From contig NC_016131.3 in the NCBI RefSeq assembly GCF_000005505.3, forward strand, positions 60,001,355-60,065,354: a DNA stretch of 64,000 nt, given 5' to 3'. This document shows, in pieces, positions 31,122-52,341 of the stretch. Under the pieces are notes generated by a model, which was given only the letters and a program-made list of their open reading frames with translations, had not been told where the DNA came from and searched no databases. How positions within the stretch are numbered: the stretch's first letter is position 1; each line of letters begins with the position of its first letter. Source of the stretch: Brachypodium distachyon (taxonomy: Eukaryota > Streptophyta > Magnoliopsida > Poales > Poaceae). Both the position numbers and the translations under genes were made by a program.

Positions 31122-34100
31122 TCAACGGTCAATCCAATCCTTGAACAGAAGCATCATGTATAGCGAGACATTCAGCGCGGCAATGATGACGACCGACTGA
31201 ATGACACGGAACAGCCTTTGAAGCACCTTCCTTACTTTCAGTTTGCTTGGGCGAGGCAACCTCCCTCCATCATCTGATACTACTTCAGGGCCCATCTCAA
31301 CATGAACAGATGAATCAGGCTCCTGTTGGTGCTTTCTCGCGGTTGGCCTTGCGACAACACTTCCTCTGCCATGAATATTAGACATCTTCCAGTTAAAATC
31401 AAGAAACAAATAACGCAGCATACCTAAATGCATTACCCCCAAAAGAACACCTCACATACCGTGCTGTAGTTCTGGAGTCTGAGTTAGAGGCGGGGGCCCT
31501 TGCCACTGCCTTCTTAACCAGATGCATGGAACCCTCTGCATCCCAAACCATTTCGTACTCGGCATCTTCCTCGTCATCTTTTTCTTTGGTTCTTGATGAA
31601 AACAGTTCAGCGCCCACCGACCTCATGAAGCTTACAAATGTGTTTGCAAAAGGAAGAGAGCTGAGGCCATTTGCTGGCCAAAAGATCAGCAGAAGGATGG
31701 TAAACACAAACTGGCAGATGTACCTGCATAGACAGCAGACACACACAAAAAAAGAACTTGTAGGACAGTTCAATTGCAAATATGCCACTTTATATAACCA
31801 CGCCCATGTTACAAGCATTACCAGATATAAATATGAGTTTGTTTAGGCAGGAAACAAAGATTCGTCAAAACCTCATGACTTGAATCGGTTGAATTTGTTG
31901 ATTTTGCCCCAGCAGATAACAGCATAAAAGATGGATAGAGATTTCCTTGCTGCCAACTTATTGTCCCAAGGGTATGCTGTGGCATTAACTGTTCCATTAG
32001 ATACAGAACTTAGAACGTGAGGCAATAGAAGCCTTACAATTTACTTACCTCTGTTACTGGCCCAAAAGGAGTGGAGTGAACAACTGTACACTGGTCATGG
32101 TCATGGCCTGAGAGCACAAGAACCTGCAGAGCGCTTAACCAAAGTCAAAATATTTAGAAGTTGACCTAAATCTCTGAAATTGCAGAAGAAGCTTACCGGC
32201 TTCAACAAGCTTAGCAAAAGGTCAGAAGTCTCTTTGCTTAGATAATTCTGGTAGCTGCATAAAAGAATATTTTATCAAAGTCTGTGTGCCATATGGGAAA
32301 CACATGAACAAGTTCTGATAGGCAGCGAGGATTCAAGACAACACATGGGAAACACTCAACCTGGAAAGCTTGATATAATTTTGAGTACAGAAAATCTAAT
32401 CACATTAGCAATTCTATTATATCGACAAGTCGATCCAAAAAAAAACATTTACTCAAGAAAGTGCAATGTATATAGCAGAGAAAACAGGGTTAAATGGTCC
32501 TAAGTTTACCAGTCCAATGATCACATGTGTTACATGCAACATTCATCAAAAGCAGGAACAAAGTAATACTTGGAGGAAGAACATACGTGATTCCTTGACC
32601 CATAGCTGCATTAGATACCCTCTGAAAAAAAGATTGGATCAGCTATATATACACGGTTAATTGGATTACTCGTAGAGATTTAAAACAAAATGTGTTGCAT
32701 CTCACAGAATAAACGAATGGATAAACTGGTGCACACATTATGCGAAAAGCATAGGGAAGTTCTAGGATTTTCTTTTTAATTTACAGTAGCAGGAACCATT
32801 TTTCCATAGAACACACCTGATTTATAATAGGTGAAGAACGGTGTGGGCCACATGCAGTGTTATCAGGACGGTAGAGGGGAATATGTGTTAGCAGAACCTT
32901 TGGGTTTGATTCTTTACCTTAAAAGAGAAGCAAAAGTAGTCAAGGCTGATTGTAATTATAATAACTATGCATAATCATCTGTGCAATGCCCTACCAGATG
33001 ATAATGTTTTAATAAACTCCCAAGAGGACGATCTTTCTTTGCTTTCTTTGACTCCTGCTACACAAATATGAACAGTTCGTTAACTATAGAAAGCAGAGGC
33101 ATCAAAGAAAAGTTGAAAAACAATTTGAAATCTTATTGATGAACCACAATCTAGATTCTTTAATACGAATAACTGCACTACACTAATGTGAGATTTCCAC
33201 TGCAATTTAGTTCCTAGCACATTCTATACAAAACAGTGGAGGCATGTAACATACCATCAAGAGTTTGAGCATCAACAACAACAAAATCTACCTTCCCAGC
33301 CAAAAAATGGAAATTTCTTGGTCCAAATTCTTTTTCATATCGCCTGATCACCTACATGAAAGAAACAGCACAATTTTGTAGGTTGTAGTATGTACAGACT
33401 ATGTTTTCTCGTGTATTACAGAAAATGGACTCTTTAACTTAGTCATGAAGAAGGAAAAAAGCAATCATTGTCAATTACCTCAGGATGAATTGAGTGAAAT
33501 GCTGAGTAACCAATATCATGATTCCCTGAAAGGTAGTAGACTGGGACATGTGGATTCATTCTTTGTTCATTCATACTAAATATATGCTTAAAGCGAAACA
33601 GAGATTCCTGCCACCTGAAAGGTTTAGAACACAAATTTTGACAGGAAGATAGAGTCAAATGTAGAAGTATTACTTAGTGAAAGAAACAAACTAGCCCAAA
33701 AATAATATGTCAAATATATTATATACATCATCAACCGGATCATTACATAAAGAAACAACATACACACACAATGACTAATTATGGTAGTTTCTGAACAAAG
33801 GAAGCTGATAGACACAACATAGCAGAATGGAGACAACAAGACATGAAAGTACTTTTTTTAATTCATGGATGACAAGAAGCAGTAAGCACATTTGAAGAGA
33901 AAATGCACCATCATCACAACAAATATGAGTAACAGGATATTTGTCAATCATTTTTCCTGAAAGGCTTATCTGTTCATTTAGGAGTTAGAAGGGCCCCTCT
34001 TATGAAGAGGGCCCAATTTACCTACTTCTATAAATCCAAGTTCAGTGTCTACTTAAACTGCCAAACCTGATTGTACATCACTGTTCATGCTCATTGGTGT

Positions 34101-36003
34101 AATCGGTACTCCAATTTAAAAAGGTTGTTACTCGAATTCTAATTATACATGTAAACCATGTGACATGTATCACCTGAGAATGTCAGGTGCAAACTGTTCA
34201 CATGAAAAATCATGCGAAATTGGGAATATTTATTTCTTCTTAAGCGAGGACTGACCTTACCCTTCATATTTTCAGAAAGACTACCGACAGCCATTTGAAC
34301 ATAGTGAAAATAGTCCTTTAAACCTGCGGAGCAATATATTGATCTATGAAATTTTAGAAATGGAGCCTGACATCTGGTACACATTTCAGGTTTAAGCCAC
34401 TTAATATCTATGGACACATATATGTTCTCTCCTGGAGGAACACAGACTAGTGCCAGTAAGATCTACCTTAGATAGTTGGTTTACAATGAAGAGCACAAGT
34501 ATATGTTTGATGATAAAATAGAATCTGTCAAAAAGGTATTCATATAAATAATATGCAGTAAATAGAATAATACACATTCCAGTAACATTAGTTTGTATAG
34601 CAGCGTCATCATCTAAAACACATACAAACAAACAGTTAGTGCTAATTTCAGCTCTGAACAACATGATACCATTTCACATTAATGGAAGTGAACTTCTCGC
34701 ATCAATTAAAAGGTGAAAAAGAATTCAGTATCCGTGCCTTACTCTTTGTTGGGCAAATATGGGCCCCCATCGAAGTGGTCACCGAGAAATAAGACCACAT
34801 CAGGCTTGTATGGCAATATCACAGACTGGAAGGACCTTCTCATGTTCAAATCTGTGAAGAACTCCACCGCTTGCAGCACAAGTGAGCTTTGTGGTAGACC
34901 GAGGGAGGTGCTGTCCATAAGCTGCAAAGACAAATCTTTTCAGAAGGGAGCAAGATGTACTTTAAATATTTTGTACTACGTATTATTGTGAGGTTTATTG
35001 GCACAATTACGTCAACTCATGTTAGCAGGGCAACTGACCTGTGGATCAGCAACGATGGCAACCTTCACATGGTTATCCTGTCCAAGAGAACCAGAAAAGA
35101 AAATAAGATTTTAATTGCTAGAAATATCCATGAAAATCTTTGGACTGATGTCTGATAATAAGCAGTACAGTTGGAAAGTATTAGAAATGAAAGTGTCATT
35201 GCCGGATTATCACTTGATTTGTTACTCTACCTGAACAAATTGTGCTATTGCACCAATTCAGGCATGCGAACTAACAAAATGAATTTGTCATTGAGTTCTT
35301 CACAGATTTGAGTTTGTTATGTTCTATGTAAGTGAAACTGAGTAAACCCGGAGAACCGACCGGTATATTATTTGGTCAATTAAGTTCAGTTTCTCATTTT
35401 AGAACCGAATTATATAATTTGGTCTAAAAAATGTTCAAAACCGACCAAACTAACTGAATGCTCGCTGTAATTAGCGATCTTTTATCCAGGAAGATCGTTT
35501 GGACCAGCTGCAGCGGTCCTGGAAGAGTGCCGGCACTTGCTCGCGAATTCGTTAAAAGCAACTTTCGAACGCTGTCTAGAGAGGCAAACACAATCGCCGA
35601 TAGTTTAGCTCGGAATGCTAGGCAGACTCAGAAAGTGTATGGTTAGAGGATCCCTCAAGTTTCCTTCTACGGTTCTACCCCTCTTAGTGCAAGATGTCAC
35701 AATTATATGAGATAATGAAAGATTGCTTTTTCTGTCAAAAAAGAAAGTCCTCGTAGACCGAGGTAATATGAGTTAATGGAACAAATCGGAAAACAAAACA
35801 TTTCTGCGCCAAGCTAAAACCCTAACCAATCAAAAGCCACCCCAATCCAGACAGAATCAACGGCGTTTGTTACTGACCGGCAAATGGGCGGATGGCCACG
35901 AACAGGAGAGGTGGGCGGCCCAGTAGGCGCCCATCTCGCCGTAGAGCAGCGCGGCCGCCCACGCCGCGCACAGCAGCAGCGTCAGCCGCGTTGCGCTCTG
36001 CAT
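31122..36003 (-). CDS. MPPE1/Cdc1-like metallophosphoesterase
   Basis: Thirteen exons with continuous phase: 35878-36003, 35039-35077, 34743-34921, 33479-33614, 33255-33351, 32995-33054, 32817-32917, 32587-32621, 32197-32254, 32049-32123, 31822-31976, 31460-31723, 31122-31365. They encode 522 residues. One membrane helix near the N-terminus (about 7-22) precedes a calcineurin-like phosphoesterase domain. Metal-site motifs appear in order: VADPQ (about 51-55), GDHFDGG (102-108), GNHD (145-148), LTHIP (222-226) and GHDHDQC (283-289). Two more helices follow (about 356-374 and 497-516), with an acidic cytosolic stretch between them. The family (human PGAP5, yeast Cdc1/Ted1) removes ethanolamine phosphate from GPI anchors in the ER-Golgi system. 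The same role in this plant is inferred. The first motif has Gln where animal PGAP5 has His. The first in-frame ATG is used. Intron 1 holds a LINE remnant. Confidence 0.93.
35455..35745 (+). mobile_element. LINE 3' remnant with RNase H-like end, in intron 1
   Basis: On the plus strand, antisense to the host gene, a 60-codon frame ends [18 protein letters not shown] and then stops (about 35646). The REAN..ADSLAR block is the end of the RNase H domain found at the C-terminus of plant LINE polyproteins. About 95 bp of trailer with TGAGATAATGAAAG precedes an A-rich stretch, as in a LINE tail. The rest of the element is missing (5' truncation). Confidence 0.65.
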
Positions 36004-36863
36004 CGGCCCTGGCGAGGCGGCGAACGGCCGACCGGACGGGGAGGAGCGCCGGTGCAATCGAGATCTATAATTCCACCCTCTTGCTTCCGCTTCACTTGAT
36101 CGGATCCGATTGGGTTCGATCTCATTGGGCTTCAGGCCGGGCGGCCCGGGGCGGGTGACTCAAGTATTTGGCCAAAAATTAAATTTGACTTTTTGAGAAA
36201 GATTTTAATTACCAAGATTTGACGGGGAAGAAAAATAAACCAGTATTCGTCATGGATTTTTTTTTCTGCAACCATATAAAAAAAAGGTAAAAATTTGATC
36301 ACTGTCAAAACATTGGTGGGTTGCTTTGGTCAATTGGTCAAGAACCAAAAATGCACTTAACTACAGAACTATAAGAGTTACGCACCTCCTGTCACTTAAC
36401 CATCTTTTTTTCATTAAAAAAAGACGTTACTTATGCAGCCATTTCTTTTTGTTTACCTAAATATCTATATTTTCTAATGTTAGTAGCAACAGAAGCATCT
36501 AACCCACCATCGGTATTGCCTGGGCAAGTGGGAAGATGACAAGATTCTGTAGACGCATCAAAAGACGTCGGCAATATGATCTAGTTGAAGCAGCTAACTG
36601 TGTCAACAAACCGCTTGAGCACATGCATGAGGTCAATGGACTCTTCGGACCACGAGCCGATGTTGAAGAACATGTCCTGCTGCCTCGGTCCAGAACCTCC
36701 TTACCTCCACAGGCTTCCCCTTCCCTGTCATCCTTAGCATTGACATATTGTTAACGGCACCATATCCAACACAAGATTGTTCGGCACAAATGGGTTCGAC
36801 ATCAGGTGGTATGTTGTGGAACCAATGGAAAAGTGTTGTGGCACCGACGGGTAAGGACAGACC
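36004..36863. other. Upstream of the metallophosphoesterase gene, no other gene seen
   Basis: The 5' UTR and promoter of the gene on the minus strand lie at the left of this stretch. The remainder has T- and A-rich runs and short frames without recognisable motifs. Confidence 0.45.
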
Positions 36864-37330
36864 CTAGTAGCGATTATTGAGCTGACTGATTACGAACTTG
36901 TTGTTGAGACACTCTGCCTCTACCTCTGCCTCCTCCGCTCCAAGCAACCGAAGAACGACATTAGCTAGATGTATACCCCCCCCCCCCATGCATACAAAGG
37001 GTCCCCGTAGCTCTACACATCTCGCTAGGAACCTAAAAAACATGACGATGTGGTGCACAATGGTGTCGTCACAGAAGAACACTGTCCAAAATCGGTTGCA
37101 TTCATAAGCCACAGGTCCCTGGTGGTCTGCGTGACACGAGCTAGAGCATGACGGCAAGGTCATCCATGAGAAGGGGAAGACGGTACTCAAGAGTTAGGCG
37201 GTCGTTTGGGACACCACGCTCAATGGTGAGGTGGAGGAAATACTTCTCGTAGTTAGGCCAGATGCGCAACTAAATGCAGAATGTTGCGTCAAACTCCGTG
37301 TCCTCCCACTCCAATGCGTAGCAAACCACG
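36864..37330 (-). pseudogene. Degenerate unrecognised coding fragment
   Basis: On the minus strand several protein-like pieces follow one another in shifting frames. They are WPNYEKYFLHLTIERGVPND, YRLPLLMDDLAVML with a stop, then DHQGPVAYECNRFWTVFFC and LGAEEAEVEAECLNN. They keep a coherent amino-acid texture but contain stops and at least one frameshift, plus a C run at 36977-36989. I do not recognise the family. Confidence 0.3.
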
Positions 37331-39075
37331 AATGTTTTTTTCCTAATCGCCACACCAAGGGCAGGTACTAGGGTAAACAAACAGAAGTAGCAGCAAAAGT
37401 GGTGTTTTTTAAGAGAAAAAAAATAGTAGTTGAGCGATACAAGGTGTGTATGTAATGTTTGTTATTCCATGATATTTAATCTTCCTTTTTTTCATTTCGC
37501 AGATGGTTGTGTAAAAACTTGTGTCTGATTAAAAAAATCATTACATGCCCGATTAGTTGTAGCACATACGATTCTGGTTAAATGTATGTGACGAACCATC
37601 TAAAATAATCTGTGGTCCGCACCGATTTGCTGCAATTTTTTTAAAACTTGAGTAAATTTCACAGAACCACAGGTTTTGAGCCAGTCTTCTCATCGAGACT
37701 ACACTCTTGCTAATTTATCCGCAGAACCACAGGTTTTGTGTCTAATTGTCTCACATTACCCAAAATAACGGCTTACGCGATTTTGACAGTTTTTCTTACA
37801 TCGCGTCTTTTTCATTGGACCCCTGCCTTTTTCTTTTTTGCCTCATCGCCTCTTCTTCTTCTATGAATGGCAGCAGCTCCTTGGACGTTCGGACGGCTGG
37901 GCAGCAGGCGTTGGCCATGCGCACGATGGCGGCCTCCTCTGACCGGGACGACTAGCGGACAGCAGGGCTGCAGGGCTGTTAAAACTTTTTTTTTTCCGAA
38001 AATGAAAGCCGTTAAAACTTGCCAACCATAAGCATGTCAACTCATTATCTAAGCATTGTCGCCCCGAAATTGACAGCCCCAAGATGACTCCCTGTCCGGC
38101 TGTCCCCCAACCATTCCCATCTCAAATGCCAGAGAAGAGAAAATGCAAAATCTAATGTTCTTCATCGGCATTAGCAGTAAAAATAGTACGGCAGGAGGAT
38201 AATGATAGCCTTCAATCTATGTCCAGGACCTTCCCACAATAAATCTGATCCATCGATTTCAGTCGAGCAAAAGCAAAATTCCTCGCGAACTCTGAAATTG
38301 ACGCAGGAAAACAAATCGAATATGGTGAAACAAAACAATCGAGCTAAATTGAATTAGAACTGCGCGGAATTAATCGCATCAGAAAACAAAGCTCCGTGGA
38401 GAACCACAACCTCAAGACAGCAACGGCATCCACAGATTCGAGCTACGATGTGAAAAGGGTAGGGTCGCTGCAGGTAGGAAATCTACCGCAGAAATCTGGC
38501 ACCGCCACCGGGTGCTAGCGAGTAGCCACCGCCCATAAACGGATTAGTCGGCATAGAACAAAACGGGAAATGAGGAAGGTACGTGCGGTCGGAGTAGTCT
38601 GTCTGGCACGGATAAACCAGCAAAAGGGCTGTCGCATAGTATATTTGTGAGAGAAGAAATTTTCAATTGCTAAGAATCATATGAAACCGAGGGCATAGCA
38701 ACACCATACATATTTAGCGGGGACATTTGGTAGAATCTGATTGGAAAAGCCTTCAAGGAATTGATATCCTCCCCTTGCAAAAACAAAAAAAAAGGAATTG
38801 ATATCATCCAATACCCTTGTGATAATCCTTCTGTCCCAAAGGTCCCCAGTGTGACAATACAAACATCGGTTAATTGATACTGCAAACAAGGTATGGTGTC
38901 CTCGGCAAAATACTTCACATTGCAAGTTGCACGGCAAATGAAATACTTGGGGAACCAATAACGTAGCTGACCCAGAGGCCCAGAGGCATGTTCTGCAATC
39001 TTCCCTCCCACCGGCACCCGGGATTCAAGATGCATCTGAGCTATTTGCCACTTAACATAGTTTTTTGGATTTGAA
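37331..39075. other. Intergenic region downstream of TGS1, no gene supported
   Basis: CAGAACCACAGGTTTTG occurs twice (about 37662 and 37724), which suggests the end of a DNA transposon. A short frame on the minus strand near 38500-38560 (MPTNPFMGGGYSLAPGGG) is followed by a possible donor, but I find no partner exon. The part near 38700-39075 is probably TGS1 3' UTR. Confidence 0.4.
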
Positions 39076-48102
<9,027 letters not shown>

Positions 48103-48824
48103 CGCCACGGGCGGAGGACCCAGTAGGGCAAGGTAGGGTGGCCGCCCTACCTTGATTTTTGCCTGTTACGAATTGGGGAAGATTATGAAACGGGGATCTA
48201 AAGGGCGGAATCCGTTCGTGGGGTGATGGGAGGAGAAACGGTCGGGAGGGCTCGGGCGCTCGGCACTCGGCAGCGTGATGAGTGGCGGCGCTCGCGCGAG
48301 GAGGAAGAAGATCCGCGGAGCGAGAGGGCTGGGCAAACTGCAACATGATTACTCTAATGTTTAAGACGAAGAAATTAACGCATCACGTAACCATTGCATG
48401 CTATTCGGATTAATTTTAAGACAAATTATTAAATCATTGTTAGATGTACGTCTGTTTGGTCATTTAGATTTTGCATGTGCGTTTCTATATAAAATGAATT
48501 TGCAAATTTCAACTAATTTAACTCTGAATCATTAGAGGCAGCGATGGCGATGACTTGACAAGCTATGCATTTGGACGGGGTCTGAGAAAGACGTCGTAGG
48601 AGGCCGTGACGACGAGTCAATTGCCGCCTACATCGGCGGCCTGTCTTCAACGCCTGTGTGAGGTGGTGTGTGTGGCGTTCCAACGTGACTTTGTGCTATC
48701 GATGACGATATAGCCTGCAAAGACGGTTCTTTACTCGTATTTCTTGCTTAATGAAAGTTGATAGAAAAATCATCTAACTTAATGACAGTAGATATGATAA
48801 CCATGCTCACGTTGTGTATTGTTT
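48103..48824. other. TGS1 upstream region, no other gene seen
   Basis: The GC-rich left part (to about 48345) is probably the TGS1 5' UTR and promoter. The rest has no exon, RNA gene or paired repeat ends that I can support. Confidence 0.5.
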
Positions 48825-49105
48825 TACTAGCATAGTGTCCGTGCGTTGCTACGGAATAATTTTTCTCGTACTGTAGATCCATTTCGTGTGGGAACTGAGG
48901 AGGACGAGAGTTTGCACTCGTATTATGCGGGAGATCGAGAGGAGGGGGCTTGCGTCGAGGATGGACGAAGACGGACGGCTTCAGGACCTGAGGTATTAGG
49001 TGGCATATTGGACGTAATTTCGGTGAAGTGACGTACCGCGACTGCGATGCCCATACCATCACCACTAACTCCAATTTAATATATTGGTATAGATGAGTTC
49101 TGATT
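48825..49105. repeat. Grass repeat with GTCCGTGCGTTGCTACGG start
   Basis: It starts ACTAGCATAGTGTCCGTGCG and ends near CCAATTTAATATATTGGTAT. From memory, this pair of ends occurs on a very common short repeat of Triticeae genomes. I cannot name the family from the sequence alone. No gene is inside. Confidence 0.4.
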
Positions 49106-50029
49106 TTGACAGACTCACAAACTATGTTTCAGATTGTGTAGCTATTTCTCATAAGATATCATATCTCTCGAAATATGGAGAAAGTGCGTCGTTTATTAGC
49201 CAAATATCTACTTGATATTTTTAACTCGGCATATATGAAGATATCTTTGGAATCAAAATATAACTATAGTTTTATTCTTATAAAAATTTGAATTGTTGAT
49301 CGTCTGCTCACTCCACCGAAGAACTGTTTGTAAATCATAATAATTGTCGTATATTCTGTGTTATAGATATTTGTATTACGATTTTTAGATTATGGTTGAT
49401 TTCACATATAATATGATGAAAATTAATAATTAACATAAATATCACTAGGCGATATATCATAAGATAAGATGTAACAATAAAAAAAATACATCCTAAAAAA
49501 TCTGAAAAAACCAAATTAATTGAAATATATTTTGCAAACTTAAAAAATATTAAATGTGATATCTATATTAACTCATGGTGTTAGGATAGGAATTCGCACT
49601 ACCTCAAAATTTGTTTGTTCTCCGCCATGGGGATGAGACGGATGGTAAGGGCGGTTTCTGGCAAAGGGTTGAGCTAGGAGATGGCGAGTGGGGCGAGTTT
49701 ACTGCGGTGGAGTCGGAAGGGATCATATTCCGGTGGTCAGTATACGGCGGCAGCTTCTGGCGAGGCGATGCCGAGCAGGAAAGGGAGATATGGAGGCGGG
49801 CGTCGCCGCCCCACCGCGTTTCCGGCGGTGGTGGGGACGCCGTGGATCGAGAGGACGGCAAGTGGTGGCAGGAGCTGGAAACCGGTGAGAAGGGAGTAGT
49901 ATTTAATTTAGAGGTCTTGTATTTAATTTTTAACATTTTTTATGTGTATACAATTGCGCCATATCAAGTGAATCCAACCTTAATGCATCCGTGTATTTTT
50001 TTTTCTCGTTTTTACTTTCTATTCCCTCA
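49106..50029. other. No recognisable gene
   Basis: An AT-rich part (49106-49600) is followed by a Gly/Trp-rich open frame near 49611-49920. It has overlapping frames on both strands and no conserved motif. I cannot support it as a gene. Confidence 0.4.
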
Positions 50030-50138
50030 CTCCGTTCCATAATTCTTGTCTCAAATTTGTTCAAAAATAGATGTATCTATTCTTAAAAAATGTCTAGATA
50101 CATGTAAAATTTCAACAAGAATTATAGAATGGAGGGAG
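50030..50138. mobile_element. Stowaway MITE
   Basis: Ends CTCCGTTCCATAATTCTTGT and ACAAGAATTATAGAATGGAG, with TA on the right side only. The inside has ATAGATGTATCTATTCTT and TGTCTAGATACATGT. The left target site appears to have mutated. Confidence 0.75.
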
Positions 50139-51310
50139 TACTGGTCATCCGCTGACCGTTGCAAATTATGCATCTGAAAGTGTTTCGCAGCAAAGTTGCA
50201 AGAAACAGCCACTCTAGGCAACTTAACCTGCAAATATGCCAAGAAAAACAACAACATATGTGATATGTCATCTTCCCCAGCTCCGGAGCGTGGACAAATA
50301 CTCTTGTGCAATACCACTCTGACTGGTCGTCATGTCAGCCGCCACAATTAGCGATAGCAAATTTGATTATACAGCGATTGAGAGAACCTGCTTAACCTCC
50401 TCCCCACGAGTTCATGCTGCAGCAATCTTGAGACCCACAGCCTTTTCTTGGTTTTTTTTCCAAAGCGGCCTGGTCCAAAATCAAATCATCATGTTTGGCC
50501 CCCGATTTGGTTTATCCATTTTCTTTTTTACTTACCGTAAACTTACTTTGTTTTATACATTATGAATCGGAGAGAGTAGTAATTTTGAGCTCAAGGTATA
50601 GAGAACCTTGTATTCCTGATTTAGCTAACCTATTCAAACACCACTCTCATTCTATGTTGGCACCTTTGATCCTTTAATTATCCATTTAAGTTTGTCAAAT
50701 GAAATGCTTCAATTGCATCAAGTGCTTGCTTGGAGTATCTGATATAATTTAATTGCAGGAGAATTCAGTTGACATATTACAAGTGCAAAAATTATTCTTC
50801 GTTGCAGCCAGTTCGCCGACTAAACACTAAAGTGTCAACACAAACAAAGAAGATGCCTCAATTAATGAACAGAGGGTGTGTTTCACATGTACAATCAGAA
50901 CCAGTGCAAAATGAGAAGAGAACATGTTCCAGTTGGTAAGACGGCATCATTAGCAATTTTTCATGTCCGGTTCAACTGCAATTGCTCCGTCATCATGAGT
51001 TGAAATAATGCCTTTCCCTCGTGTCAGCTGGATTTGCAGACACATGTAACATTAGTGACGTCTGGCGGCCAATCGCTCGCCTGTGCTTTAGCTCGCTTCC
51101 TCACCAAGGATAGTGATGAACAACGAAACGATGTCGCGGATGTCCCCATAGAAGATGGCAGCCAGGTCCGTTTAACGTTGAGTAAGAACAAATTAGTAAA
51201 AACGTGCAAACTGAGTCTGACTTTCAATGTTTAACCGGCGTTACACAGGGTAGGGTGTGCGTTCATGGGTGAGTGTTTGCGAATGTTTTACTGTGTTTTC
51301 TAAAAAGTTA
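50139..51310. other. Intergenic, no gene seen
   Basis: Short open frames only (longest about 67 codons near 51034-51234). None shows a motif or splice context I can support. Confidence 0.45.
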
Positions 51311-51425
51311 CTCTCTCTGATCCTAAATTTTTGATTTAAATTTGTCAAAATATGTATGTATTATTTTTTTAAAACGTCTAGATATATGTAATATTTCGAC
51401 AATAATTTTAAATCGGAGAGAGCAG
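51311..51425. mobile_element. Stowaway MITE, diverged
   Basis: Ends CTCTCTCTGATCCTAAATTT and AAATCGGAGAGAGCAG with TA on both sides. The centre has ACGTCTAGATATATGTAATA as in other copies. Ends are less conserved than those of the elements at 25210 and 57079, so it is older or from another subfamily. Confidence 0.75.
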
Positions 51426-52341
51426 TAAAAACGCAGACAACTACCCCAACATTCCAACAGCGAGTCTCATAGATTTATTCATGCCCTTGTAATGTATTTT
51501 TGGTTGGTCACATGGACACATGGCAGTGGCACATTGTCTCTTGAAGGCCCCTCCTGTCTTCTCCGTGGTCGGTCGATGCGACGTTTCCTCGGCGGAACTC
51601 TAGCAGCAGCCAGACCAGAAGCACTGAAGCAAGCGTTCAACAAGCATATTGAAGGTTAATTAGGGCGGGGTACACACGCAGAAATGAACATTGGGACAAA
51701 GATCGTTATCTTCTCCTGTCTGCAGACTGAAGACCGAAAAAGACATGTGTTGCAACAACCCATGTACGCTGCCAGCCGAGTTCGCAGCAAGCGTGGATGG
51801 AGATGTTTTGTTTTTTGCATGCCAGATTACTACGCTAATTGGAGATGGCAGGGAAGATGTTTGCCGCAACGTGGTGGCGATGCAGCGTTGTCGCCCCGGC
51901 AATAAGGCTTGGAAATTGCTAAAAAAAAAGAGGGACATAAAGTCATTTTACGAGGAAGCTCATCAAGCGTAGTGATTACCGATATACTCCGTACATTATC
52001 GTGGCAACAAGTGAGCGATCATGCATGTCATTCCATAGTAATTATACCATGTCCATGTGTACCCAAGATGACCGGAAGCAAGTTTTTGTAAGGACGAACA
52101 GTAGCTGTACGCTCGTAGTACTAGTACTTCTCTGCCGCCCAAAATTATTGTGCACGTAGCCGTAGATGTATTAACACAGGAATGATGGGAAATCCCATTC
52201 CCATCATACGCATAACTATGCTCCTCCGTACAAAGTGGAGTACTCCCGTATACGCACTTACTCTCGGATAGTACACAGAGACATAGCCAAAGCTACTGGT
52301 ACTTACTCCTAGTAGTAAAAAAAACAAGGGGTTCACGTTTT
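51426..52341. other. Intergenic, 3' of the SMI1-like gene, no gene seen
   Basis: Several overlapping 60-90 codon frames around 51660-51970 lack conserved motifs. The right end probably includes the 3' UTR of the gene starting at 53559. Confidence 0.45.

Noticed and set aside
35440..35650. Small independent gene on the plus strand in intron 1 of the metallophosphoesterase gene
   Set aside because: The REAN..ADSLAR block marks it as the end of a LINE polyprotein, not a host gene.
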